From Piliocolobus tephrosceles (taxonomy: Eukaryota > Chordata > Mammalia > Primates > Cercopithecidae): 64,000 nucleotides of DNA. The stretch's first letter is position 1, and every line of letters starts with the position of its first letter. The translations under genes and the position numbers were made by a program. This document shows positions 22,116 to 33,229 of the stretch, piece after piece. Below the pieces are notes generated by a model. That model saw nothing but the letters and a program-made list of their open reading frames with translations, searched no databases and was not told where the DNA came from. Where the stretch lies: the NCBI RefSeq assembly GCF_002776525.5, contig NC_045452.1:28855091-28919090 (forward strand). The letters are read 5' to 3'.

Positions 22116-22387
22116 TTTTTTTTTTTTTTTTTGAGACGGAGTCTTGCTCTGTTGCCCAGGCTGGAGTGCAGTGGCCGAACCTCAGCTCACTGCAAGCTCC
22201 GCCCCCCGGGTTTACGCCAGTCTCCTGCCTCAGCCTCCCAAGTAGCTGGGACTACAGGCGCCCGCCACCTCGCCCGGCTAGTTTTTTNNNNNNNNNNNNN
22301 NNNNNNNNNNNNNNNNNNNNNNNNNNNNNNNNNNNNNNNNNNNNNNNNNNNNNNNNNNNNNNNNNNNNNNNNNNNNNNNNNNNNNNN
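22116..22387 (-). repeat. AluYR-like element (minus strand) running into a 100-N gap
   Basis: Good Alu from poly-T (22116) to 'cgcccggctagtttttt' (22287), then exactly 100 N (22288-22387). After the gap the sequence is not Alu ('tttttaaatgcattttaat'). The missing part is therefore about the remaining 120-130 bases of the Alu, plus anything else, and the Ns are a placeholder. Confidence 0.9.
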
Positions 22388-23470
22388 TTTTTAAATGCAT
22401 TTTAATTTCAGAAAAGATTTCAAAAGGATGACACTAGCATCTATCTGCGAGTTTTACCAAGCAGAATTCTGTTATGAGTTTTTGAAGAGAAAGTTAATTA
22501 CGAACAGGTTGCATACATCTTTATTTAGTTACTGTGATAGGTAATAAAAAGATTCCAGATTATTGTGAATTCCCAGACTATTTCTACATTAATACAGATG
22601 AGCCATGCATGCGGCAACGTGGTAGTTTTTCCTGTCTGCCTGATGGTTTGAGGCCTCTTGGAACTGTGCCTTCTGCGTTCTCGCCATCGCCATTTCAGGC
22701 AGAGCTGGGCCCGATGGGGGTTTGGAGACCCTGGTTTCTCCTTTACATCCACTTTCTCCTTTACAACCACAGGCGTTTGACCTGTGGACTGAGCCCGACC
22801 GGTCCTCTGACCCGCAGTGGGCAGTGCCGCCCCTGCACACTGGTGGAGGCAACAGGAGGAGGGTGGTCTCGGCAGGTTCCCCACTCGCTTTCCATCCTTT
22901 CTTCATTTGATTTTTATGTGCTCACTCCTCTGCTGAAGATGTTATGTCAGAGTCACGTGGATTCAGGGTTAAATGTTCATCTGGTCTGTCTGTTCCTCCC
23001 TCAGTCAGCTCTCTTGTGGCCTTTTTCTGACTTGCCCAGTTCTGTGTATGATGGGAGGCCGGTGGGATGGAAGGAGGGATGCACAGAGCCCCACCTGCCC
23101 AGCCTTGTGGAGGACCGCCTGTCTAACATTGGAGCCTCTCCTGACAATGAGGATGATGGCAGGGGTCGGGTCTGGTGGGTGCTGCCTCGTCTGCTTAATA
23201 AATGTGTGGCAGGTGCTCCTTTCTAAGGGGGGCTGTGCTGGCCCTGTTCGTGCAGAGGTGGCTCAGGCCTGGTTCATGCCCTGCAGGAGCTTCCGCTGCT
23301 CATGCCGGGACAGATGTGTGTCCACACAAGCGTAAATGTATGGGAGAGCAGTTAGGCCTCTGGGACACCCTGACAAGAGACCTGGGCCCTTGTCCCTGCC
23401 GGCACCTGGGCTCCTGCATGGGGCCAGCTGCAGTCCTTTGGCCCTGCCTGTCTGGATAGAGTAGTGCTGC
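22388..23470. other. Unassigned intron sequence
   Basis: A 230-codon open frame spans 22534-23226 on the + strand. It has no recognisable domain, is overlapped by other frames on the other strand, and is not flanked by splice sites that fit the gene. I do not regard it as coding. Confidence 0.4.
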
Positions 23471-23474
23471 TTCT

Positions 23475-23531
23475 GCCTCCTCCTTCTCGTCCTCCTCCTC
23501 CTCCTGCTCTTCCTCCCCTTCCTCCTCCTCG
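23475..23531 (+). repeat. (TCC)n-rich simple repeat
   Basis: Runs of cctcctcctc interrupted by ttctcg and tgctct. Confidence 0.95.
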
Positions 23532-23540
23532 GCAGCACTG

Positions 23541-23598
23541 CCTTGATGTTCACCAGTCTTACTTGATGTTCACCAGTCTTACTTGATGTTCACCAGTA
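23541..23598 (+). repeat. 20-bp tandem repeat, three copies
   Basis: 'cttgatgttcaccagtctta' twice in full, plus a third copy ending 'cagtaac'. The first two are identical. Confidence 0.97.
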
Positions 23599-23710
23599 AC
23601 CTTTTGAGATACTTGGAGCAGACATTTTGTAGACAGGGAAACTGAGGCCTGGCCACAGTGTGGTAAGTGGCAGAGTGACGGTGTCCCAGCCTCCTGGGTG
23701 TTAGAGTCCT
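23599..23710 (-). repeat. Probable MIR fragment
   Basis: 'tgtagacagggaaactgagg', 'cctggccacagtgtggtaag' and 'tggcagagtgacgg' follow MIR wording on its reverse strand. Confidence 0.6.
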
Positions 23711-24487
23711 CTGTGGAGATGTGCAAGGATGGGGTGAAATGAAACGCAATCCTAGCATCTCCCTTGGCATTAAAATTTGCCTGTCTTCCCTCAGCCCATT
23801 GGTGCCGTTGTCCTGGATTAACGGGAGCGTGGGCTGGTGTGAGATGTTCACGTGGGATGCTGGGAGCCCGCCTGTGATGCCAGCCCAAGCTCACAACACT
23901 CTTGTTTGGTTGCTTCTGGAAGCCACAAGTGTCCTCCTCTGCAGTGTTGGGGACTTTATTATGACTCTCCTGTCAGATGGTGGCCAAGCAGGAACCAGCC
24001 GACACTAATAGAGACTCTCAAATGCTTCCTTTGAAAAATGTTCTAGATTCCCCCAGGACTTCATAAAGTGGAGAAAAATGTGGCCTCTGTCCAAGAAGAA
24101 GCTGTCACAGCTGAAAACGTGTAAACTATTGATGTACTTGAATTGCTCTCTGTGTCAGAGGCTGAAAATCGATGTTTACTAATTGCTGTGGCTGATGTAC
24201 TAAGCGGCCGAGGCCTGCTCTGTTCCTCATCACGCCGCAGGGGCTGCTGGATGGGGTCAGTGTTAAGCAAGCCTGTTGCCTAGGACTGGGCAAGCTGTTC
24301 AGAGAGAACAGACTTTGGATGCCTCCTTCAGGGGAGAAGGCGGTAACAGAGAGAACAAGAATCCTCAAGGAGAGAGCAGGGTAGAGACAAGGGAAGGACT
24401 TCCCTCAGTGTTGCGGTTTTCATCACAACGCTTGCAATGATGTTTGTTGTCACGTAACATAAATGTCTGTTTCTCCTGCTTCTCCAG
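23711..24487. other. Unassigned intron up to the third exon
   Basis: No recognised repeat. It ends in the pyrimidine-rich acceptor of the exon at 24488. Confidence 0.4.
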
Positions 24488-24550
24488 ATCCACATAGACA
24501 TCCCTCGCATGAGCCCTGAAGCGTTGATCCTGCAGCCCAAGGTGACGGAG
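24488..24550 (+). CDS. TBC1D22A: TBC1D22A coding exon with the arginine-finger motif
   Basis: A 63-nt, 21-codon exon, phase 0 at both ends, with acceptor cttctccag (24487) and donor gag|gtaaga (24551). It encodes IHIDIPRMSPEALILQPKV then TE. The first seven residues, I-H-I-D-I-P-R, match the TBC consensus I-x-x-D-x-x-R, whose arginine (codon seven, 24506-24508) acts as the arginine finger that completes the Rab active site. The motif is intact, so this copy should be catalytically competent. The 'MSPEALILQPKV' tail separates it from TBC1D22B, which I recall as having an unrelated run here. Because exon length is a multiple of three, skipping it would delete the arginine finger without a frameshift. 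Confidence 0.97.
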
Positions 24551-24720
24551 GTAAGACGCTCTTGCCGTGGGGCAGTTCCCCTTGTTGGGAGTGGCTGATG
24601 CCTGCTGTGCTAACCAGACAGTGGGTGCAGCCGGAGGTGCTTCACCCAGAAGCAAGGTTGCTGTGGTGAACTGCCGGTGCGTCTGGCCCTTGTGGACACA
24701 GTTGCTGACAGGAGTCTTAT

Positions 24721-26720
24721 TTGTTCTTTGAATGGTTTTACTGTATAATATTGACACACAGCAAACAGTGTATGTAATACACATGTGTGGATGTATGCAC
24801 TCATGTTCCACCACCAGATTGAGGAACCAGAATGCCCCAGTGCTGCCCAGCGACACGCATGGCCATGACCTCAGGCCTGACCCAGCGCACTGAGGCTGCT
24901 TATGTATCCCCGACCCCCTGCAACCCCCTTCCTGGATGACGCTTTCTTGCCTTTTATGTTTTCGATTCTTTGTGACTTTCATTCATGGGACAGTAGGAAC
25001 ACAATGTGTTCATTTAATTTGGGTCTTTTGGAGCCTGCATCACTCTTTGTGTAGTCTGGTCTCTGCCTCTTGTTTTTTTCCTTTATTTATTTAGAGACAG
25101 AGGCTTGCTCTGTCTCGCAGGCTGGAGTGCAGTGGTGTGATCTCAGCTCACTGCAGCCTCCACCTTCTGGGTTCAGGTGATTCTTTTGCCTCAGCCTCCC
25201 TGGGCTGGGATTACAGGCACCCACCACCATACCTGACTAATTTTTGTATTTTCTATAGAGATGGGGATTTGCTGTGTTGGCCAGGCTGGTCTCGAACTCC
25301 TGATCTCAAGTGCTCTGCCCTCCTTGGCCTCCCAAAATGCTGGGATTACAGGTGTGAGCGACGGCGCCTGGCCTCTCTCATTGTTTTCTAAGATTCAGCG
25401 AATCTGTTGTATCTAGTTGCATAATAGTTTGTTATTTAAATATTCCACACTCTCCTTCGCCTTCTTCCTGTTGGACATTTGGGTTGTTTCTGAAGTTCTG
25501 CTGTTAGGAAGGGTGTTATCTGGAGCCTTCACGTACATTTATGCAGGTGCCCACAGGTAAGATTTCTCTAAGGTGTTTACAAAGCAGTACAATTATTGCA
25601 TCATTGGGTGTGGTGTGTGCCTGTTGTACCTTCAAGATAATGTCCACACACTTCCCAGATGGCCTCTAACAATGCAGCTCCCTTCTGCAGCGTGTGAGCG
25701 TTCCCTCCGCGCGCTGCACTTCCTTGCCAGTTCTTCATGCTGCGGACGTCTCGTTTTTGTTGCTCTGGTGGATATTCCTCCTGGAGTCCTCACGTTTGTT
25801 TCTCTGGTTACTCTCGGAGTTAAGCATCTCTGTATATTTACGGATGTCTTCTGTCTTCCCCCTTCGGCAAAATGTTCCTGCCTTTTGCCCATTTTTCTTT
25901 TGGTTTGTTGATTCACTCTTTCATTAGTTGTTGATCTTTACATGGTAAGAATTCTGATTCTTTGTCAGTTTGTATGTTGCAAAGATCTTCTGCCCCCTGC
26001 AGCTTTTCTCTTCCTTTTTTCCTGGTGGATCTTGATGATCAGAAGTTGTTAGCTTTAGTGTGGTTGAACTTAGCAGTCTCTTATGGTGAGCACTGGTTCG
26101 CGCTTTTATCTCAAGAACTTTTTTCTACACATGAAGGTGTCTGCCCAGATTTTCATCCAAAAGTTTTGCTTTTCACGCCTCCGTGTTCAGTTCATCTGCA
26201 GTTGATGGCTGTGTGATGGGAGGTAGGAGTCTGTTTAATTTCCTCCTGGGACAGCGGCAGGCCCCATACTGTTGTTGGGTCCAGCTCGTCTCCCGTATTT
26301 GTGATGTCACTCCTGTTTTCCGTCATTACCACATTCATACAGATCTGTGTTGTGTTGTTTTTTTGTCCCAGTATTTAGGTAGTCTTCCCTTCATATTGCA
26401 CCTCGCAAGTAATTTAGCTTCATGACGCCCTCCTACCTGGTGGACGTGCACACCACCCCGTAGTTTCCTCTTCACCGTGGATGGCCAGTCCCACCCCTTG
26501 CTCTTCCACACACGTCTCAGAGTCAGTTTGCCAAGGTCTTTCACTTGGTTTTTGTTTTTTAGGTCTGTTTGGTTTATGACTGGAATTGCATGGAATCTTT
26601 CTATTGCATGGAAAGTTAGGGGTCAGAAAAGACAATTTTTAGTTTGGGAGAATGGATAGCTTTATGAAATTAAATATTTATTTTCGTGAATGTGCTAGTT
26701 CCTCTTTTAAAAGTCATTTT
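24721..26720 (-). mobile_element. Ancient L1 fragments (minus strand) with an Alu insert
   Basis: Decayed reverse-strand L1 on both sides of the Alu at 25078-25373: 'gttggacatttgggttgttt' (near 25465), 'attctgattctttgtcag' (25945), 'cttgatgatcagaagttg' (26030) and 'ttgccaaggtctttcactt' (26530). No frame survives, and the edges are uncertain. Confidence 0.65.
25078..25373 (-). repeat. Alu (minus strand)
   Basis: 'agagacagaggcttgctctg', a small deletion at 'cagcctccctgggctgggat', ends 'acggcgcctggcc'. Confidence 0.93.
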
Positions 26721-26774
26721 TAATGCTTTTCAGTGAAGCTTTTGAGTTTTCCCCATGAAGGGCCTTGTACAATG

Positions 26775-27393
26775 TGTTACCCACCGATGGAGGGTGTCCA
26801 GGTTCTTGATGCTTTGAATAAAGAATTGGACAAAATGCACAAATAAAGCAAGGAAAGAATGAAGCAACAAAAGCAGAGAGTTATTGAAAATGAAAACACA
26901 CTCCTCAGTCAGTAGTGGACCTGAGCAAGCAGCTCAAGGGCCTGGTAACTGAATTTTCTGTTGTTTAAATCCCTCTAGAGGTTTCCCATTGGTTACTTGG
27001 TATACACCCTATGTAAATGAAGTCGTGGCCGCAATCAGTCTGATTGGTTGCAGAAAGTGACCAATGAGAGGCTGAAGTGAAGTTATAAACCACTCTATGC
27101 AAACGTCTGATTGGTTGTAGAAAGTGATGAATCGGAGGCTGAAGTCACAAAGTTACACATCTATGCAGATGAAGACTTGGCCTGGGACCAGTCTGATTGG
27201 TTGCCGGAGGGGACCAATCAGAGGTACTTTCAGTATTTCATCTGCCATGCAGAAAAAGGGTGGGTTGTGAAGGGAGTAGCCTCTGGTCCTTTTGTTACCT
27301 GGGCATGGAAAGTTTTTTTTAATTTAGTTCTAGGAAACTAGTGTGAATTGACCTTAGGTTACCTCTGCCTCCAGACCCTATTCTCCTGCCTCA
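26775..27393 (-). mobile_element. Solitary ERV1-type LTR (LTR8-like), minus strand
   Basis: On the reverse strand it starts tgaggcaggagaatagggtc and ends ...gggtaaca, the usual TG...CA borders. The expected polyadenylation signal appears as aataac, one base off aataaa (26878-26890). No internal retroviral genes flank it, so it is a recombined solo LTR. It holds an internal repeated block beginning 'tctgattggttg' at about 27039, 27109 and 27193, which brings several CCAAT boxes. The family name is from memory. Confidence 0.7.
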
Positions 27394-27960
27394 CATGTTT
27401 TATTAGATTTATTCTTAGTTATCACATTTTTTCTTGTTATAGTAAATGTTATCTCTTTAAAGCTGAATTTTGTTGTTTGAAATATTTTGTTTTGCATGTT
27501 GATTGCTTCAGTAAACGCACTTTTAAACTTTGACATTTCTTGTCTGTGCAGTAAATCTGTTAAAAAACAACTCAGGATTGTTAAAGCAAAAGTACTTATA
27601 GATTGTAGAATACAAAAAGAGAAAATTAGTATCCAACGGAAGTAGTCATTTTGAGACGCTTCTCTTTGATTGTCCTTTTTAGTAATTGTGCTTATCATAC
27701 CTGGAAAATGAAATTATTATAGCCTCCTTTTTACTTATGATTTTTAAAATGGGAAATAGAGCCTGCCACAGGATCTTTGGTTTATTCTTATTTATTTTTT
27801 CCTACCACTTGCCACATTCTTTGTACGGCTGACCTCTCAGGCCCCTTGGTCTCAGAGTGTGGACCCTGAGTCACTGCTAGTGGTAGCAATTGGCAATTGG
27901 TCCTTTTGTCTCTGACCCCTGTGGGCCTTGAGCTGTTGGTTTGGAAAGCTTCCCCTGTCA
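27394..27960. other. Unassigned, AT-rich intron
   Basis: No recognised element. No exon-like segment. Confidence 0.4.
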
Positions 27961-28680
27961 ATTGAGAAAAATGATGAGACAACTCTCCATCATTTTAGGA
28001 GGTTTATTTGCCAAAGTTAAGGAAGCACACCTGAGAGACAGGTCTATGTCTTTCTCCCAAGATGATTTTCAGGGCTCCAAATTTAAAGGGGACAGGGCCG
28101 GATATTGAGAAGTGCACAATTTTCATGTAAGAGGGAGATAGAGAAAAACAGTCATTCATGCCTTTGTCTGGCTCAGTGACTCTGCATTTTTTTTGTTTTG
28201 TTTTTGAGACAGAGTCTCACTCTGTCGCCCAGGCTGGAGTGCAGTGGCCGGATCTCAGCTCACTGCAAGCTCCTCCTCCCGGGTTCACGCCATTCTCCTG
28301 CCTCAGCCTCCCAAGCAGCTGGGACTACAGGTGCCCGCCACTTTGCCCGGCTAGTTTTTTGTATTTTTTTAGTAGAGACGGGGTTTCACCGTGTTAGCCA
28401 GGATGGTCTCAAACTCCAGACCTCGTGATCCGCCCGTCTCGGCCTCCCAAAGTGCTGGGATTACAGGCTTGAGCCACCCCGCCTGGTCACATTTTTTTTT
28501 TTTAAACGTAAAATGACATAGACAAATGGAGCAGAGGGAAGATGCAGGGAGTCTGCATGTTACATAAGATCACCTAGACACAGTGGGGCTGCTGAACAAT
28601 CAGATATGCATTTGTGTCTGGTGGGCCAGGGGAGACTGGGGCACTTGACTCTGGAGGGTCATACTGAATTGCTGGGGGTG
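27961..28680 (-). mobile_element. Old ERV LTR fragment (minus strand) split by a young Alu
   Basis: 'gaggtttatttgccaaagtt' at 28000 gives 'ggcaaataaac' on the reverse strand, a polyadenylation signal. After the Alu, 'gctgaacaatcagatatgca' followed by 'tttgtgtctgg' continues it. It resembles the fragment at 9361. Confidence 0.5.
28187..28487 (-). repeat. Young Alu, AluYR-like (minus strand)
   Basis: 'cagtggccggatctcagctc', 'tttgcccggctagttttttg' and 'ggcttgagccaccccgcc' are Old World monkey Alu variants. Confidence 0.92.
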
Positions 28681-29679
28681 CCTCACTTCCCTGCTCTGTG
28701 ATTTCTTTTATTTCCTGGCCCGGTTGGGCCGCGGACCCCTCCCTGGTGCGCCTGGTGTGTCTGTGGATCTCTTTCTGCAGGGGACTCTGCAACCCAGCCT
28801 CATGCCCTGCAGGGTGCACAGACCGTGGCCTGGTGAGTGCCTGGGGCCAGGGGCCAAGGTGAAGCTCAGTGGCCCAGCCATCCCAGGCTGCAGGCGAATG
28901 GGCTCCCCTTCGAGAACCCACAGGATGGTAGCAGAGCAAGGTTCAGCCTGCAGGGGTTGCTGTACTCGGGGAAGCTGTGGACCAGGCCCTCTCCCTGCAT
29001 CGAGCCAGTCTGTGTGCCCTCCCCACCCTGATGGCTGCTCCGGCTGGCTAGGCCTCTTCTCTGAGATTCTTGACTCTGTACCTCTGGCTTTTGCCGCTTG
29101 AGTTTGGGGACTTGTCGGCTCTTCCTGTTTCGCTGTAGTGGACTTCCACCCTAGCTCTTGCCTCTGGTCACTGCTCTGAGTGTGAGTCTAGAGGGGCCAG
29201 CAAGGTCCTGAGGGAGTTGTGAGGAATTGGGCCCTGTCTGGCGGCGTGGGGAGTCTGAGAGGCCCCCTCAATGTTCTGCAGCTGCCGGGTCTTCCTGTGC
29301 CTGCCCCAGCAATAAGAAGCAGCACACAGGAGCGTGTTTCCTTTTATCTGGGCCGCTGCTGTGAGATGGCCCCAGTGCAGCGGGGAGGAAAGGAATTTCC
29401 TTGAAGAGATTCTTACCTGACTTCTTTTCTGGCTGAGACTGTCTAAGGCAGCAGTGGAGGCACTGGGTAGTGGTTGGGATTGAGGGGTGGCAGAAACTCC
29501 CAGCAAACCGGGAAAAGCATCAGTTGCTCAGAGCTTGCCTGGCTGCTGCTAAGGGCCCTGCCGCCCGTGGATGCACCTTCAAGGGAGGTGGCGTGCTTAA
29601 CTTTTACCCAAGCCCTTTTAAGTGTCACCCTGTAGACTTTGAAAATGCTTATTTGGAAAAATGATATGAAATCTGTCAT
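28681..29679. other. GC-rich unassigned intron
   Basis: Several open frames of about 100-125 codons on both strands, none with a recognisable domain. No repeat recognised. Confidence 0.4.
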
Positions 29680-29762
29680 ATATATATATGTATGTATGTG
29701 TATATGTGTGTGTGTATATATACACATATCTAAATTTAAAAAGTATATATATGTATATATTT
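29680..29762 (+). repeat. TA/TATG/TG microsatellite
   Basis: Compound alternating repeat: (TA)n, (TATG)n, (TG)n, then TA again. Confidence 0.95.
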
Positions 29763-30060
29763 ACCAGTCTGAGAGCAAAAGCTTGGAACTAGCTAAATGC
29801 AGGTTTTTTGGGGGAGGGGGGAAGGTACGATTATTTGATGCAGGGCTTCAAAGTCTCACAGCATGTGTCCCTTGGTGTTGGGGATGGGACCTCTTTTTCT
29901 TCCAACAGGCTTTCAGTGATATCTGCTATGTGGCGAGCTCATTGTGGTGAAAATCACGCGGCAAGATAATTTCAGGGTAACCCTTGGCAATACCTTCTGA
30001 ATGCGCTCTCAGCTGTGAGTGCTTTCCTGGCTTGCTTGCTGGTGACTAGGATGAGAATTT

Positions 30061-30372
30061 TTATATTTTTATTTTTATTTATTTATTTTTTGAGACGGAT
30101 TTTCACTCTTGTTGCCCAGGCTGGAGTGCAATGGCGTGATCTTGGCACACAGCAGCCTCTGCCTCCCGAGTTCAAGCCATTCTCCTGTATCATCCTCCGG
30201 AGTAGCTGGAATTACAGGCAGCACCACTACACCTGGCTAATTTTGTATTTTTAGTAGAGACGGGGTTTCTCCATGTTGGTCAGGCTGGTCTTGAACTCCT
30301 GACCTCAGGTGATCTGCCCGCCTTGGCCTCCCAAAGTGGTGGGATTACAGGCGTGAGCCACCGCGCCTGGCC
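30061..30372 (-). repeat. Alu (minus strand)
   Basis: T-rich tail with attt units, 'gagacggattttcactcttg', ends 'accgcgcctggcc'. Confidence 0.95.
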
Positions 30373-32080
30373 GAGAAAATGTTTTAAAGCCTCTGCAGCT
30401 TTCTGAGGGGGACGGTGGGGACCCTCAGGTGCCACAGTACAAATCAGGTGATTTGGGAAGGAGTTTATAAAATGATACTAAATTACTTTGGGATTAGAAC
30501 TAGTTTTTGCCATTTCAAAACACTGGCATAACTCGTATGAAGTGATTTAAGACAAAAGGTAAAAGGAATGAGTCAATGAGAACAACAGCAGCTGCAAGGA
30601 AAGGGAAGCCCGGGCCTGGAGAAGGCCTCTGTCCTTTCTGATGGAGACAGTCATCCTGTCAGTTGGCCTCACAGCTTGCCAGCATGAAGAGGAGCTCGGG
30701 ATCTGTGACTGTCGCCTCTGCTCAGAGTCTTTTCGTGAACAAGTTGGTAAAGCAGCGGATTGATTTGGGTCCGTGCAGGGTGTCCTGAGTAGCCACCCCC
30801 TGGGCCAGCATTCTTAGCTTCCAGCCCTGCAGCCGGCCCTGGGAAGGAGGGCACGGGGTGGGCACCGGAAGAGGAGCCTACAGTTGGCTGGCAGGTGGGG
30901 GACAGGCAGGGTCTCTGGGGACTGAGCTGAGTGGGGGTCTCAAGGCGGACACTCGAGGGCCAGAGGTCCTAGAGATTGGGGCCAAGGGAGCCTCTGGGGC
31001 ATGGCCAGAGATGTCCTGAACCTGGGGGCCGAGCTTCCCCCTGCCTTGCTGGTTTCCCGCAGGTTGTTCCACATCCTGTGGGCAGGCAGGAATCAGACCA
31101 TCCTTCTGGGGTCATGACTTTCCAGTGTCCCAGGCATTCTCTGTTTATGGAAACTTGTTTCCATTGTCGTAGGTGGTGGGGATTTTCCTCTTCAGAGTCT
31201 AGACAAGGCTGATCTGTGGTAGCATTTTAAGAGATCGGTTTCTGTCTGCTGCGTTGGTGGGATGGCTGGTGCTTTTGCACTTTTCTGGTGGGTTGGTGGG
31301 GGGTCCTGCTGCTGGGGTAGGTTGAGCTAGGATGATTTGCAGGCAGGTGAGGCTCACATTAGCCTTTCAGCCACGTGCGGGGCGCCTGGGACCTGCAACC
31401 TGCGACCCGTGACCTGCGTTTGGCTTAGTCGAGGATGGAGCCATCTTGGTTCTTGGTGTGCCCCCAGCACAGCAGTGATGGGAGAAAGGGCAGCTGCAGG
31501 ATATTCAAGCAAGTAATTTACCTTTTCTTCCCTGCTGCTACCCAAAGAAATGTAAATCATATATGTTTTCTTACTTTCTAAATTAATAGCTATCGTTGGA
31601 GGGAGCTAAGCAGCCAGAAGGTGAGTTTAGATCCATAATTACACGGAGAGCAAGGAGAGCCTGCCCAGAATAAATGTTGGGGAGGGGCTGCATGGCTCTG
31701 CGCGGTTTGTGGCAGTGATTTAATTGGCGAGGCTGGTGTGCGTTTAGGATAGGTGAGCTGCCTGGGTGCCGCTGTCTTCTACAGTGGGGACGGTGGGCCT
31801 GGACACAGCTTGCAGGCAGGAAACGTGCTCAGGCCTTCTCTTAGTAGCAGGGACTCAGCACTGATGGCAGATGCAGGAGCACACACCGTGGGTTTTGTCT
31901 GGCAGGGCCTCTCCATCCCAGATGCTGGGCTTATTGGAAATAGGAAGGCTTTCCAGGGAGAAAAGAAACAGCTCTCCACCTACGAGCAAGTCACTAAGGA
32001 AAGGCTGCTCACTCCGTTTCTCAGCCACATGTAGTTCCCAGATAGACCCTGAGCTATTTCACTGGCCTGTGGCTGTGTGT
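30373..32080. other. Intron, mostly unassigned
   Basis: No Alu or L1. GC-rich between 30600 and 31480. The short duplicate 'ggtgggttggtgggggg' at 31285 and 'acctgcaacctgcgacccgt' at 31393 are low-complexity. No exon candidate. Confidence 0.4.
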
Positions 32081-32655
32081 GTGTGTTCTTTTTTGTGTGT
32101 GTGCGCATGTGCCTCTGTGTGTGTACACGGGCTCTTGCCTCCCTGTGTATATGTGCGCATGAGCTTTTCGTGTGTGTGTGCGCTCTCTGCATGTGCACAT
32201 GAGCTTTTCTCTGTGGGTGTGGATTGATGCCCTTACACTCTTCTGTGTGTGTGTACACGGGATTTTCTCTGCGCTCTTCTCCGTGTGTGTGCGCTCTTCA
32301 CGTGTGTGTGCTCTTCTGTGTGTGTGCTCTTCTGTGTGTGTGCTCTTCACATGTGTGTGTGCTCTTCTCTGTGTGTGCTCTTCTCTGTGTGCATGTGCTC
32401 TTCACGTGTGTGCTCTTCACATGTGTATGTGCTCTTCACATGTGTGTGTGCTCTTCACATGTGTGTGTGCTCTTCTCTGTGTGCATGTGCTCTTCNNNNN
32501 NNNNNTGCTCTTCACATGTGTGTGTGCTCTTCTCTGTGTGCATGTGCTCTTCTCCACGTGTGTGTGCTCTTCTGTGTGTGTGCTCTTCTCCACGTGTGTG
32601 CGCTCTTGTGTGTGTGCGTGTGTTCTTCTCCGTGTGTGCACACATGCTCTTTTCT
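32081..32655 (+). repeat. TG-rich minisatellite of 'tgtgtgtgctcttc' units, with a 10-N gap
   Basis: From about 32260 the array is built of gtgtgtgtgctcttcacat-type and gtgtgtgctcttctc-type units of 13-19 bp, about eighteen of them carrying gctcttc. Before that, longer and more diverged units (gcatgagcttttc) lead in. The Ns at 32496-32505 interrupt a unit. Long Val/Cys/Ser-rich and His/Thr-rich open frames result on both strands and are not genes. Confidence 0.96.
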
Positions 32656-33229
32656 CTGCATAGAAGGCTCCTCTCCTCCTCCCGCCTCAGCTTTCACCCC
32701 CCTCTCTTCCCGTCACCTCTCTGCAGTCTCCCTTCACCAAGTGCTCCTATCTTCCCTGTCCCTTTCGATGGAGTTACTTCTGCCCCTTCCTCTCTGTGCG
32801 TTTTTCCACTCAGACAGTGGGGGCCCTGAGGTTGATGTTTGAAGTGCCAGGCTGCAGCATTGCCTGGTAGAGGAAACAGATGGGAGAGGCTGATCACAAA
32901 CCCAGGCAGGCACCCATGGCATTCATTATCTGTCCCCACAGACCCCCAGAATGAGCCCAGGCCCTGCCAGTGGCACAAAACCTGGAGAAGGGAGGAAGGG
33001 AGGGGCTCACATGCAGGGCACCAGGGAGCAGCTGCACCATCCACGCCTCCACCGTCCGCGCCTCCACCGTCCGCGCCTCCACCGTCCGCACCTCCATTCA
33101 GCCACAAAGAGCTTCCCAGTCCTCCTCTGTGCTGGCCGTGCAGGACTGAGGGTGCCACAGTAAAGTGTGTGGAGGAAACCCTTCCCAGGGACCCATCTTG
33201 AACTGGGCGAGAGCCGCAGGCCAGAGCCA
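32656..33229. other. Intron with a 15-bp minisatellite
   Basis: At 33038-33096 the unit 'ccgcgcctccaccgt' occurs four times with slight variation. The rest is unassigned. Open frames up to 262 codons on the minus strand (32694-33482) run through it and look like compositional artefacts. Confidence 0.7.

Noticed and set aside
22534..23226. 230-codon open frame on the plus strand
   Set aside because: No domain or supporting splice sites, with overlapping open frames on the other strand. Most likely chance.
32172..32842. Three overlapping Cys/Val/Ser-rich frames of about 160-200 codons, and His/Thr-rich ones on the other strand
   Set aside because: They are translations of the TG-rich minisatellite and read through the N gap.
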